Source: Acidimicrobiia bacterium (GTDB lineage: Bacteria > Actinomycetota > Acidimicrobiia > IMCC26256 > PALSA-610). From it: a stretch of 49,363 nt of DNA. How positions within the stretch are numbered: position 1 is the stretch's first letter; the number at the start of each line of letters is the position of its first letter. Location of the stretch: contig JADGOO010000140.1 in assembly GCA_017882905.1 (NCBI GenBank), positions 1-49,363 on the forward strand. Reading direction: 5' to 3'. A program made the translations under genes and the position numbers. Positions 15,729 through 24,069 of the stretch are shown piece by piece. Under the pieces are notes generated by a model, which worked only from the letters and a program-made list of their open reading frames with translations, made no database searches and was not told where the DNA came from.

Positions 15729-18350
15729 ATGCGCACGTGGCTCGGACGGGATCGGCTCGGAGGCGCGCGGCCCACGGCCGTGGCGATCGGCGCGGCCATC
15801 GTCACCGTCGCGTTCGCGACTGCCGGAGTGTTCGTGGCACCGACAACGCCGAGTGCGTCGGCGACCGTCGTCGGTGGCTACGAAGTGGCGACGATCGCCG
15901 ACACCGCGTATCCGATGCCGTCGGGCGCACTGTTCGTGGCCACGAACGGCTCGAACCACAATCCAGGAACGCTCGGGGCACCGTTCGCGACCATCGGGTG
16001 GGCGATCGCGGTCGCGAAGCAAGGCGCGACGATCGTCGTGCGCGGCGGTACCTACCGCGAGTCGCTCGGCGACATCGTCAAGCGGATCACGCTGCAGCCC
16101 TACCCGCACGAGCAGGTGTGGTTGAAGGGCAGCCTGGTCGTCACCGGCTTCGCGCCGGCCGCCAACGTGTGGGTGAAGTCGGGCTGGACCACATCGATCT
16201 GCCACAACTGCTATCCCGCCGGTGCCATCGACCCGCGTTACCCGGCGGCCGGGCTGCCCGACCAGGTGTTCTTCGACGGCGTCGCGCAGCGCCAGGTGCA
16301 GAGCGCGGGCGCAGTGGTGCCGGGCACGTTCTGGGTCGACACCATCGGCCATCGGCTGTTCGTGGGCAGCAACCCGGCGGGCCACGGTGTCGAGTCGACC
16401 TTCTACGACAAGGCCATGGAGTTCAGCACGGCCAACGCGACCGGTTCGGTGGTGCGCGGTATCGGCATCGCCGAGTATGCGGCGCACTACAACATGGACG
16501 TGCCTGCCGCCGTCATCGCCGGCACGAACAACCTCACCTTCGTCAAGGACACGTTCGCGTGGTCAGCGAGCCGTGGCTTGAGCGTGCTGCGACCGGGCGC
16601 GGTCGTGACCGACAACCTCTTCTTGTACAACGGCGCGAACGCGATCCACGGCAACCTCGCCGACGGCATCGTGGTAGAGCGCAACCGCGTCGCCTACTCG
16701 AACGAGGAGCACTTCTCGACGGCTGCCAACTCGCAGGCGTCGATCGGCGGCATCAAGCTCACGCCCACCCACAACGCGCTCGTGTGGGGCAATACCTTCG
16801 ACGACAACGACGCCACCGCGATCTGGTTCGACATCCTCTCCATGAACGTGGTCATCGCCGACAACACGATCGTGCGCAACAGCGGGCACGGTGTGGCGTT
16901 CGAGATCTCGACCTCGGCGATCATCGCCGGCAACGTGATCGCGACGAATGGTCGTGACGGCATCAAGATCAGTGGCTCGACGAACACCTCCGTGTGGAAC
17001 AACACGATCGTGGGCAACGCGACGGCGCAGCTCGGCGTGTACGACGACGCGCGCACCCAGTCGAACCCGCTGCTGCGGCTCGTGGGGCTCACGATGGACA
17101 CCGCCAACGTGAGCGTGTTCAACAACATCTTGGCCGGTGGCCCGAGCGCGAGTGGTCCGTTGTGGAACAGCTTCGATGCGTCGAGCCCGCGCCACCTCAC
17201 GTCGCTGCAGATGATCGCGGGTGACGGCAACAACCTCTGGTCGCGACCCACAATGCAGCAGCCGGCGATGGTCGCCGCGTGGCAGCCCACGCTCGGGAGG
17301 AGCGTGCCGTGGCAGACGTTGGCGTTGTTCCGCGGCGCGATCGCGCGCGAATCGGGGAGCGTCGCGGCCGACAACACGCCGCTCACGTCGCTGTTCACCA
17401 ATCCGGCCGCGAGCGACTACTCGTTGGCGCCGTCGAGCCCGGCGCGCGTCGCCGGCCATGCGCTGCCTGCGAACGTCGCTACTGCGATGGGCGTCCCGGC
17501 GGGCAACGTGCAACTCGGCGCGGTGACCGCCACCTTGGGCCCGCCTCCGCCCCCCGTGGCGACGCCGCCGGCACCGCCGACGCCGCGCGCACCCGGTGCG
17601 TCGGGCACACTCGGCTTCCGGCTCGCGGCGGGCGACGGCGGGATGTTCGACTTCGGCGCGGCGCGCTTTTACGGATCGACTGGTGCCATGCACCTCTGGC
17701 AGCCCATCGTCGGGATGGCGCCGACGGTCACCGGTCGGGGCTACTGGCTGGTGGCGCGCGATGGCGGCATCTTCAGCTTCGGCGACGCCGTGTTCTATGG
17801 GTCGATGGGTGGTCATCCGCTCAATCAACCGGTGGTCGCCATGGCGGCGACACCGACCGGTCGGGGCTACTGGCTGGTGGCGCGCGACGGCGGCATCTTC
17901 AGCTTCGGCGACGCACACTTCTACGGTTCGACGGGCGCGATCCGTCTGTGGCAGCCGATCGTGGGCATGGCGCCCGCTCGCACGGGGCAGGGCTACTGGC
18001 TCGTCGCCGCCGACGGCGGGACGTTCAGCTTCGGCACTGCGCCGTTCTACGGTTCGATGGGCGGCCACCCGCTCGGCGCGCCGATCACGGCCATGAGCAC
18101 GACGCGCACCGGCCACGGCTACTGGATGGTCGGTGCCGACGGTGCCGTGTTCGCCTTCGGTGACGCGTCGTTCCACGGCAGCGCCTACGGCGACCCGGTC
18201 CCCACCGTGGGGCTGGCGGCCACGGCGGCCGGCGATGGCTACTGGATCGCCGACGCGGCCGGCCATGTGCGCAACTACGGCGCGGCTCCGTACTTGGGCA
18301 CGATCAGCACACCGCTCAACCAGCCGGTCATCACGATGGCGTCGCTCTGA
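15729..18350 (+). CDS. Large secreted protein: right-handed beta-helix plus six-repeat C-terminal propeller-like module
   Basis: 873 residues. The signal segment (AVAIGAAIVTVAFATAGVFV) ends near SASATV. Residues about 60-560 hold a right-handed parallel beta-helix: ALFVATNGSNHNPGTLGAPF is the typical DUF1565-like entry, followed by many Asn-containing coils (ADNTIVRNSGHGVAFEIS, NNTIVGNA). A Pro-rich linker (PPPPPVATPPAPPTP) leads to six imperfect repeats of about 41 residues from residue 629 to the end. No polysaccharide lyase active site can be assigned with confidence. It is probably a surface or secreted glycan-interacting protein. The start is supported by GGAGGAGG 15 bases upstream. The upstream open frame is a shadow of ppk2. 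Confidence 0.85.
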   Translation: MRTWLGRDRLGGARPTAVAIGAAIVTVAFATAGVFVAPTTPSASATVVGGYEVATIADTAYPMPSGALFVATNGSNHNPGTLGAPFATIGWAIAVAKQGATIVVRGGTYRESLGDIVKRITLQPYPHEQVWLKGSLVVTGFAPAANVWVKSGWTTSICHNCYPAGAIDPRYPAAGLPDQVFFDGVAQRQVQSAGAVVPGTFWVDTIGHRLFVGSNPAGHGVESTFYDKAMEFSTANATGSVVRGIGIAEYAAHYNMDVPAAVIAGTNNLTFVKDTFAWSASRGLSVLRPGAVVTDNLFLYNGANAIHGNLADGIVVERNRVAYSNEEHFSTAANSQASIGGIKLTPTHNALVWGNTFDDNDATAIWFDILSMNVVIADNTIVRNSGHGVAFEISTSAIIAGNVIATNGRDGIKISGSTNTSVWNNTIVGNATAQLGVYDDARTQSNPLLRLVGLTMDTANVSVFNNILAGGPSASGPLWNSFDASSPRHLTSLQMIAGDGNNLWSRPTMQQPAMVAAWQPTLGRSVPWQTLALFRGAIARESGSVAADNTPLTSLFTNPAASDYSLAPSSPARVAGHALPANVATAMGVPAGNVQLGAVTATLGPPPPPVATPPAPPTPRAPGASGTLGFRLAAGDGGMFDFGAARFYGSTGAMHLWQPIVGMAPTVTGRGYWLVARDGGIFSFGDAVFYGSMGGHPLNQPVVAMAATPTGRGYWLVARDGGIFSFGDAHFYGSTGAIRLWQPIVGMAPARTGQGYWLVAADGGTFSFGTAPFYGSMGGHPLGAPITAMSTTRTGHGYWMVGADGAVFAFGDASFHGSAYGDPVPTVGLAATAAGDGYWIADAAGHVRNYGAAPYLGTISTPLNQPVITMASL
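17613..18347 (+). repeat. Six protein repeats of about 41 residues (GYWLVA-DGGIFSFGDA type)
   Basis: Each repeat follows the pattern GYWLVA.DGG.FSFG.A.FYGS.G...L.QPIV.M. Repeats 1 and 3 share STGA-LWQPIVGMAP, and repeats 2 and 4 share SMGGHPL, so a two-repeat unit was duplicated. Repeats 5 and 6 are diverged. The DNA at 17731 and 17857 (126 bases apart) is almost identical for about 55 bases. Confidence 0.85.
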
Positions 18351-18362
18351 CAGGTAGTTTAC

Positions 18363-18391
18363 TTGACAGTTAACTAACTGTCTGGTGAAAT
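18363..18391 (+). promoter_or_regulatory. ArsR-gene promoter with overlapping palindromic operator
   Basis: TTGACA (18363-18368) and TGAAAT (18386-18391) are separated by 17 bases. A perfect palindrome ACAGTT-AACT-AACTGT (18366-18381) overlaps the -35 element and fills most of the spacer, which is ideal for repression by the ArsR protein encoded just downstream. The -10 ends 6 bases before the ATG, so the mRNA is probably leaderless. Confidence 0.75.
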
Positions 18392-18397
18392 AAGGGC

Positions 18398-18799
18398 ATG
18401 GCGGCGACGGCCCAGCTGGATCCCGAGGTCGATTCCCGGCTGGATGCCGCCTTCACCGCCCTGGCCGACCCGACGCGGCGGGCGATCCTGGCGCGCCTGG
18501 CTCAAGGCGACGCCACCGTGAACGAGCTGGCCGCACCGTTCGCGATGAGCCTGCCCGCCGTCTCGAAGCACCTCAAGGTGCTGGAGCGCAGCGGTCTCAT
18601 CTCGCGCACCCGCCAGGCGCAGTTCCGTCCCTGCCACCTCGAGGGTGAGGTCCTCGACGCCGCCGTCGGTTGGATCGACGAACAGCGCCGGATCTGGACG
18701 GAGCGCTTCGACCAGCTCGACCGGCACCTTCGCGACGTGCAGCGCGCGCACATCCGCGCGGGGCATCCCGCCGACGAGGAGAACGCCCGCGATGACTGA
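18398..18799 (+). CDS. ArsR-family winged-helix repressor
   Basis: 133 residues. The winged helix-turn-helix covers about residues 15-95 (FTALADPTRRAILARLAQGD, VNELAAPFAMSLPAVSKHLKVLE, SGLISRTRQAQ). The C-terminal helix resembles ArsR regulators that pair with SRPBCC proteins and lack the metal-binding Cys box. A strong promoter with an overlapping palindrome lies immediately upstream, indicating autorepression. Its stop overlaps the start of the SRPBCC gene by 8 bases, a frequently seen ArsR/AHSA1 pairing. Confidence 0.92.
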   Translation: MAATAQLDPEVDSRLDAAFTALADPTRRAILARLAQGDATVNELAAPFAMSLPAVSKHLKVLERSGLISRTRQAQFRPCHLEGEVLDAAVGWIDEQRRIWTERFDQLDRHLRDVQRAHIRAGHPADEENARDD

Positions 18800-19253
18800 C
18801 GACATGCTCGAGACGGGCACGCTCACCTACACCCGCGTCTTCGATGCGCCGCGGACGCTCGTGTTCCGCTGCATGATCGCACCGGAGCACCTGACGCACT
18901 TCTGGGGGCCGGCGGGCACGAGCACGCCGATCGAGAGCATCACCGTCGACGCCCGCGTCGGAGGCAGCTTCGAGACCGTCATGGTGAACGACGCCGATGG
19001 CAGCAGCTATCGGATGCGCGCCGTCTACGTGGAGGTCAGTGAACCGGAACGATTGGCGTGGACGGAACCGGACACGGCCATGACCACCACCGCGACGTTC
19101 GTCGATCTCGGCGGCACACAGACCGAGGTGCGCATCCACCAGACGAATGTTCCCGAACCGTTCCGCAGCCCGGAGGCGCAAGCGGGCTTCTCCACCTCGC
19201 TGGATCGATTTGCCGCGTACCTCGCGCAACGCGCCGGCGAATCCACAGACTGA
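18792..19253 (+). CDS. SRPBCC / AHSA1-like domain protein
   Basis: 153 residues with the classic AHSA1/START-like layout: LTYTRVFDAPRTLVFRCMIAPEHLTHFWGP, then GGSFETVMVNDADG and a C-terminal helix FSTSLDRFAAYLAQ. These hydrophobic-pocket proteins bind small lipophilic ligands or act as chaperone-like factors; the ligand is unknown. It overlaps arsR by 8 bases and is co-regulated with it. In this common gene pair the SRPBCC protein is thought to act in the response sensed by the regulator (family knowledge). Confidence 0.9.
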   Translation: MTDDMLETGTLTYTRVFDAPRTLVFRCMIAPEHLTHFWGPAGTSTPIESITVDARVGGSFETVMVNDADGSSYRMRAVYVEVSEPERLAWTEPDTAMTTTATFVDLGGTQTEVRIHQTNVPEPFRSPEAQAGFSTSLDRFAAYLAQRAGESTD

Positions 19254-19255
19254 AC

Positions 19256-19909
19256 ATGACCGCACGCAATGCAGACCGGGGGAAGATCATGGAAGCGCTG
19301 AACGATGCCGACCTGCGAGCTGCGGTGGCAGCCGAATGCTGCGAGCTCGCCGATGTGCTCGACGGCTTGACGGATGCGGAGTGGGACACGCCGACTCTGT
19401 GTTCCGGTTGGCGCGTTCGCGAAGTTGCTGCGCACATGACGATGCCGGTGCGCTATTCGAGCGCGCGGTTCATCTTCGAGCTCGTCAAGGCGCGTGGGAA
19501 GTTCAACCGGATGGCTGATCGGTGCGCTCGCCACGACGCCTCGCTCCCCACGGCCGATCTCGTTTCGGCGCTGCGCTCCGAAGTGATGCACGCGTGGACG
19601 CCACCGGGCGGCGGCCACGAGGGCGCGTTGATCCACAGTGTCGTGCACGGCCTCGACATGACAGTGCCGCTCGGTGTTGAGCGCACGGTTCCCGAGACGC
19701 GCATCCGAGTCGTGTTGGAAGGGCTCGCGGCACCGAAGACCATGAAGTTCTTCGGGGCCGAGCTCGCGGGGAGCGAGCTGCGCGCCGACGACATCGACTG
19801 GCAGCTCGGAGCGGGTACTCCCGTCGCCGGCCGCGCCCAGGACCTCGCACTCTTCCTCGCCGGCCGCACGTTGCCCGCCGGCAGGCTCCGAGGCGGCCCG
19901 TTCGGCTAG
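19256..19909 (+). CDS. DinB-like TIGR03083 / maleylpyruvate isomerase N-terminal family protein
   Basis: 217 residues. The helical bundle has WDTPTLCSGWRVREVAAHMT, with the metal-ligand His in AAHM, and a distal HSVVHGLDMTVPLG with further His ligands. Family members are mycothiol-dependent, metal-containing enzymes or uncharacterised paralogues in actinobacteria. It starts 2 bases after the SRPBCC stop, making a three-gene unit under the ArsR promoter. An alternative start is the Met of MEALNDADLR. Its stop shares a CTAG tetramer with the convergent GGDEF gene. Confidence 0.8.
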   Translation: MTARNADRGKIMEALNDADLRAAVAAECCELADVLDGLTDAEWDTPTLCSGWRVREVAAHMTMPVRYSSARFIFELVKARGKFNRMADRCARHDASLPTADLVSALRSEVMHAWTPPGGGHEGALIHSVVHGLDMTVPLGVERTVPETRIRVVLEGLAAPKTMKFFGAELAGSELRADDIDWQLGAGTPVAGRAQDLALFLAGRTLPAGRLRGGPFG

Positions 19910-20904
19910 TCGCGCGGGTGGGGCTCGGCGCCACCCGCGGGCCGGCTGCTCTTGGCCTCGTACATGCGCCGGTCGGCGAGCGCGAGGAGGCTTTCGAGCG
20001 TGGTGTCGCTGCGCTCGGGGCTGGCGATCCCGACGCTGGCCGACACCGGAACGGAACCGGCGACGTTGCGCGCCGCGAGCAAAGCGCTGAAGCGTTCGGC
20101 CACGTAGTTGGCATCAGCCACCGTCGCGTTCGACAGCAACACGGCGAACTCGTCGCCGCCGATGCGGGCCGCCACATCCGACGACCGGAGGCTGTCGGTG
20201 ATCGCCGCGGCAACCTGCTGGAGCGCATGATCGCCGGCCTCGTGCCCGTGACGATCGTTGATCTGCTTCATGCCGTCGACATCGATGAAGAGCACCTGCA
20301 CCTGTGAACCGGAGCGGTCTCCCATCGCCAGAACCAGCTCGGCCACGACGCCCAGGCCGCGGCGGTTCCGAAGGCCCGTCAGCTCGTCGACCAACGCAAG
20401 CTGATGGAGCTCCGAGATCAAGCGCGATTGGCGCTGCGCGAGCTCGAGGCGGTCGGTGATGTCTCTCACGATCACGCAGGCTCGTTGCCCCTCCTCGGTC
20501 TCGAAGATCACCGAGCTGAGGTCGGCGACGAAGACCGAGCCATCAGCGCGCCGCATCCGGAGCTCTGCCCGAATGTGCCCGTCGCGTTGGCGCTGTTGCA
20601 CCGCGGGAGCCCATCCATCATCGGTGGCGTCGGTGAGACCGTGCCGGCCGCTGGCGATGATCTCGTCTTCGGTCATGCCAAACAGCGCGCAGGCAGCATT
20701 GTTCGCCGCGAGGATGCGGCCGTCGGGCACGGTGAACATCACCGCGTCGAGGCTGTGCTCGAAGATCGCCCAATACGCGTTGAGACCGAGCCGGCGAGGG
20801 TCGATCTGTGGGTCGAGCGGACGGAACATCGCGCACTGCGACGCCGACTCGCACACGGGGAGCTCGTTGGCTTCGCCGCTCAGCTGCAATTCAGCACACA
20901 GCAC
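19906..20904 (-). CDS. PAS-GGDEF diguanylate cyclase
   Basis: About 332 residues. A PAS domain at about 35-155 (YWAIFEHSLDAVMFTVPDGRI, ACALFGMTEDEI, ACVIVRDITDR) is followed by a GGDEF domain with VDELTGLRNRRGL, DVDGMKQINDRHGHEAGD, and an intact active site IGGDEFAVLL. An RxxD motif (RSSD) sits five residues before GGDEF, so product inhibition by c-di-GMP is expected. It is soluble, with no transmembrane segment. The N-terminal 25 residues carry three Cys. The GTG at 20904 follows AGGAG by 5 bases; the long upstream open frame is shadow. Confidence 0.9.
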   Translation of the reverse strand: MLCAELQLSGEANELPVCESASQCAMFRPLDPQIDPRRLGLNAYWAIFEHSLDAVMFTVPDGRILAANNAACALFGMTEDEIIASGRHGLTDATDDGWAPAVQQRQRDGHIRAELRMRRADGSVFVADLSSVIFETEEGQRACVIVRDITDRLELAQRQSRLISELHQLALVDELTGLRNRRGLGVVAELVLAMGDRSGSQVQVLFIDVDGMKQINDRHGHEAGDHALQQVAAAITDSLRSSDVAARIGGDEFAVLLSNATVADANYVAERFSALLAARNVAGSVPVSASVGIASPERSDTTLESLLALADRRMYEAKSSRPAGGAEPHPRD

Positions 20905-21087
20905 GTTCACTCCTACCCCCGCCAAGGCCCGCGAGAGGTTACCGAGGCGAGGCGGGCCCGCCGCGGCGGCTGTCTGGCATTGGCCTGAGAGATGCCGCCG
21001 CGGGCTGGCAGTTCCATGAGAGTGCGTGGCATCCCGTACGCCGGCGCCGATGGTCGCGGTCAACGAACGCGGAGGTGGACGACGGAC

Positions 21088-21762
21088 ATGGCGAGCGACC
21101 AACTTGCTTCGCCGGCAGGAGCGGGCGCGCGCGACGTGATGGCCGGTTTGCGCACGCCGATCCTGCGCGGTGCTCGGGTGCTGCTGCGTCCGCTCTCGAT
21201 CTCGGACTGGGACGCGTGGCGTGAGGTGCGCTTGCGGTGTGTCACATGGCTCGGCCGTTGGGAGCCCGTGCTCGAGCTCGGTGGCGTCGACCCGCTCTTC
21301 AGCCGTGCCGCGTTCGCGTCGTGGTGCGCGGCGTGGGAGCACGAACGGCGGCTCGACCTCTCCTACGCGTTCGGCATCTTCCTGCTCGACGGTCGCTTCG
21401 TCGGCGAGATCAGCGTGGGCGGCGTGTACCGCGGTTCGTTCCACACGGGCTACCTGGGCTACTGGATCGACGAAGCCGTCGCTGGCAGCGAGCTTGCGCC
21501 GGAAGGCATCGTGTTGCTGATGCAGTACGCGTTCGAATCGTTGCTCCTCCATCGTCTCGAAGCGGTGATCATGCCGGACAATCATCCGAGCACGCGGGTG
21601 GCGGAGAAGCTCACGTTGCGCAGCGAGGGGCTCGCGGTACGGTTCGCACAGGTTGCGGGCGAGTACGTCGACCATGTGCGCTACGCCATGACTGTCGAGG
21701 AATGGCGCGAGGGGCGCGATCGGCTGATCAGGCGCTTTCCGACCCGACCGGTGGCGAGGTGA
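21088..21762 (+). CDS. GNAT acetyltransferase (RimJ/RimL-like)
   Basis: About 224 residues. It begins LRGARVLLRPLSISDWDAW, typical of ribosomal-protein N-acetyltransferases, and continues with GYLGYWIDEAVAGSELAPEG and LHRLEAVIMPDNHPSTRVAEKL, the acetyl-CoA binding and C-terminal signature. It transfers acetyl from acetyl-CoA to an alpha-amino group, probably of a protein; the substrate is unknown. ATG 21088 has a GGAGGT 11 bases upstream. A shorter start at ATG 21139 (MAGLRTPILRG) would overlap the TGA of a 29-residue ORF and is also credible. Confidence 0.85.
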   Translation: MASDQLASPAGAGARDVMAGLRTPILRGARVLLRPLSISDWDAWREVRLRCVTWLGRWEPVLELGGVDPLFSRAAFASWCAAWEHERRLDLSYAFGIFLLDGRFVGEISVGGVYRGSFHTGYLGYWIDEAVAGSELAPEGIVLLMQYAFESLLLHRLEAVIMPDNHPSTRVAEKLTLRSEGLAVRFAQVAGEYVDHVRYAMTVEEWREGRDRLIRRFPTRPVAR

Positions 21763-21836
21763 GCGGTCCCCACTCCTGGGGCGCCCCGTCATCGCCCGCG
21801 CTGACGGTTCAGACCGGCGCCTGTACTGCCGATCGA

Positions 21837-24002
21837 ATGATTGTGATCGACCCGTCGACGTCCGTCGGCGCCGGCGTGCCTCGCGTCGAAGACCTCGAGG
21901 CGCTGCTGAGCGCGCTCGAACAGGGTGCCGCGCGCTCCGGGGCGGCCGCCCAGGCCGGCCTCGATGTAGACGCGCGCGCCCGCATCGAAGCGCTGCACGA
22001 AGCCGTGAGTGCTGCTTCGGCGCGGTGCGAGAAGCTGATCGTGAGCAGCGCCAACCGTCGTGCTCTGCGCGAGGCCCTCGAAGAGGAGCGGGTTGCGCTC
22101 GATGAGATGGGCTACGACTCGTACGCCGCGTTCGCAGTCGCTGTCGGCATCGACGCGGCGCTGCCCGCCGCGCCCGGTGCGAGCGAGTCCGTGGTGCCCC
22201 GATCCGGCGACCCGATCGATGCATCGCTGCAGGACCGTCTGACCGAGGTGCTCGCGCACCGGTTCGACAACAAGACGGAGGCGATCGATGCCATCCGCGC
22301 CGCGCTCGCCACGGCGCGCGCCGCCAGCGGTACGAGCGCCGCCAGTGGTATGAGCGCCGACCGGGAGCTCGAGTTCTGGACCCCCGACCTTCCGCCGGCC
22401 CCGATCGCCGAACCCGACTCGCAGCTGGCGAGGGCGCAACACGAACAGCTCGTCTTCGCCCGCGACGCGGCGCGCGAAGAGCTCAATGCGTTGAGCTCCA
22501 CGCTGGACCGCGTCCGGACCGAGATCACGTCGCTCAGCGCCGAGCGCGATTCGCTGGCCGCGGTGCTCGACCCGTTGCGCAGTGATCTCGCTCGCGTGCA
22601 GGGCGAGCACGACGTCGTCTCCCACGATCTCGAGCAGCTCCGCGTGGCGCTCGGCCGCACGCAGGTCAACCTCGTGGGCCAGACCGACGAGCTCGCCCGA
22701 CTCGAAGCAGCCCGCTTCGCCGCACAACAGCAGCTGAACGCCCTCGAGCAGACCGTGGCCGAACGGCGCATCGCGCCGGCCACGGCCCAGGTCGACTCGG
22801 CCGCGCTCGAACAGGCGCTGGCGAGCGAACGGGCCGCGTTGGCAACTGCCGCGGCGCAGCTCGAAAGCGTGCGGGCCGAGCTCGCCGAAGCGCGCGTCGA
22901 GGTGACCGCGTTGCAAGCAGAGCTGGCCACGGCCAAGGCCGGCATGGCCGAGCTGACGGATGCACTGGTTTCGGCCCAGGCCGAAGTGGCCGCGCTGCAA
23001 GCCGATCTGGCTGCCGCGCAGACCGAGGCGGCCGAAGCGAAGGACGAACGGGCCGCCGCGCAGGCCGCGATGGCCCAGGCACAAGACGGTCTCGCGGCAG
23101 TGCGCGCCGAGCGCGACGCCGCACGTGAGGAGCGCGACGCCGCGCTCGCCACCACGACGACGGTGCAGGCCGATCTCACCGCCGCGCAGGCTGACCTGAC
23201 GGCGACGCGCAGCAGCGCGACCGACGTGGCCTCCGTGCAGGCCGAGCTCGCCGCGGCTCGTCGTGAGCTCGTGCAGCTCGGCGAGCTGCGCATCGAGCTG
23301 GCCTCGGCGCGCGCCGGTCTGGCCGAGCTCGCTGAGGTACGCGGCGACCTGACGACCGCCGAGGGAGAGCTCGTCGCAGCACGGGCCGGTCTGGTCGAGC
23401 TGGGCGACACGCGCACCGAGCTCGCCGCGGCGCAGGACGAGCTGGCCGAGACCCACGCCGCGCTCGCCGATGCGCAAGCGGCGCTGGCCGAGACTCGGGC
23501 TTCCCTCGTCGAGGCGCAACAACGCGCGGCTGCGGCCGAGGATCTCGCGGCCGCGGCGGCGGCCGCGATGCCGGTGGAGGCGCCGGCGCCCGCACCGAGC
23601 AAGCATCGCTGGGTGGCAGCCATCGGAGCCGGCATCGACGAACCGGCGCCGCACGATCTCGGTGCGATGTTCGGTCCGCTCGAGCACGCCGCTCACAGCC
23701 TCATCGACGGGATCGCCGCCGCCCGAGACGACGCCGAAGCGACCATCGGCGCCCTGGCCGAGGAGCGCCGCCGCGCCGCGATCGAGCTCGAGACGGCGAT
23801 CGCCGACGCAGTGTCGGTACGCGCCGACGCGGAGGCGCTGCGGGAGCGCACCGAGCGAGAGGCCGCCGAGGTGCTCGCCGCCGCCCGCAACGAAGCCGCG
23901 GCCGTGCGCGAGACGATGGTCAGCCGGGCCCGCACGGTCGAGGACCGCCTCGCCGCCCTCGGCGCCGAGGCTGCGCAGCTCGCCGCCGAGCTGGCGAGCT
24001 GA
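21837..24002 (+). CDS. Long coiled-coil protein, Ala/Glu-rich
   Basis: 721 residues. The first 190 or so are mixed helical (VEDLEALLSALEQGAARSG, EERVALDEMGYDSYAAFAVA). Residues about 200-600 form one very long coiled coil of Leu/Ala heptads (AELAAARRELVQLGELRIEL and many variants). A Pro/Ala hinge (PVEAPAPAPSKHRWV) and a second shorter coil from about 615 to the end follow. There is no signal peptide and no transmembrane segment, so it is cytoplasmic, with the look of a scaffold, SMC-like or polar organiser. An ATG preceded by TACTGC-N7 fixes the start. The gene is followed at 67 bases by a GspE ATPase on the same strand, and a shared role is plausible. Confidence 0.8.
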   Translation: MIVIDPSTSVGAGVPRVEDLEALLSALEQGAARSGAAAQAGLDVDARARIEALHEAVSAASARCEKLIVSSANRRALREALEEERVALDEMGYDSYAAFAVAVGIDAALPAAPGASESVVPRSGDPIDASLQDRLTEVLAHRFDNKTEAIDAIRAALATARAASGTSAASGMSADRELEFWTPDLPPAPIAEPDSQLARAQHEQLVFARDAAREELNALSSTLDRVRTEITSLSAERDSLAAVLDPLRSDLARVQGEHDVVSHDLEQLRVALGRTQVNLVGQTDELARLEAARFAAQQQLNALEQTVAERRIAPATAQVDSAALEQALASERAALATAAAQLESVRAELAEARVEVTALQAELATAKAGMAELTDALVSAQAEVAALQADLAAAQTEAAEAKDERAAAQAAMAQAQDGLAAVRAERDAAREERDAALATTTTVQADLTAAQADLTATRSSATDVASVQAELAAARRELVQLGELRIELASARAGLAELAEVRGDLTTAEGELVAARAGLVELGDTRTELAAAQDELAETHAALADAQAALAETRASLVEAQQRAAAAEDLAAAAAAAMPVEAPAPAPSKHRWVAAIGAGIDEPAPHDLGAMFGPLEHAAHSLIDGIAAARDDAEATIGALAEERRRAAIELETAIADAVSVRADAEALRERTEREAAEVLAAARNEAAAVRETMVSRARTVEDRLAALGAEAAQLAAELAS

Positions 24003-24069
24003 TGGCGGCGCCGGCCGCGGCGGCAGATCGAAGGTTCAGTTCCGGCCTCGACCGGCCGACACGTTGAAC

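Noticed and set aside
17731-17915. Near-identical DNA repeats resembling a CRISPR array
   Set aside because: They are coding repeats of 126 bases in frame with the protein module, with no short repeat/spacer pattern.
16563-18266. Minus-strand 567-codon ORF opposite the beta-helix gene
   Set aside because: Arg/His/Val-rich shadow composition; the sense strand carries clear domains.
21050-21139. Fourth leaderless leader ORF before the GNAT gene
   Set aside because: The -10 candidate TACGCC lacks the final T and an alternative start with a GGAGGT ribosome site exists, so I did not count it with the other three.
21789-23696. Long minus-strand ORFs opposite the coiled-coil gene
   Set aside because: Low-complexity shadow of heptad codons; no start signal or domain.
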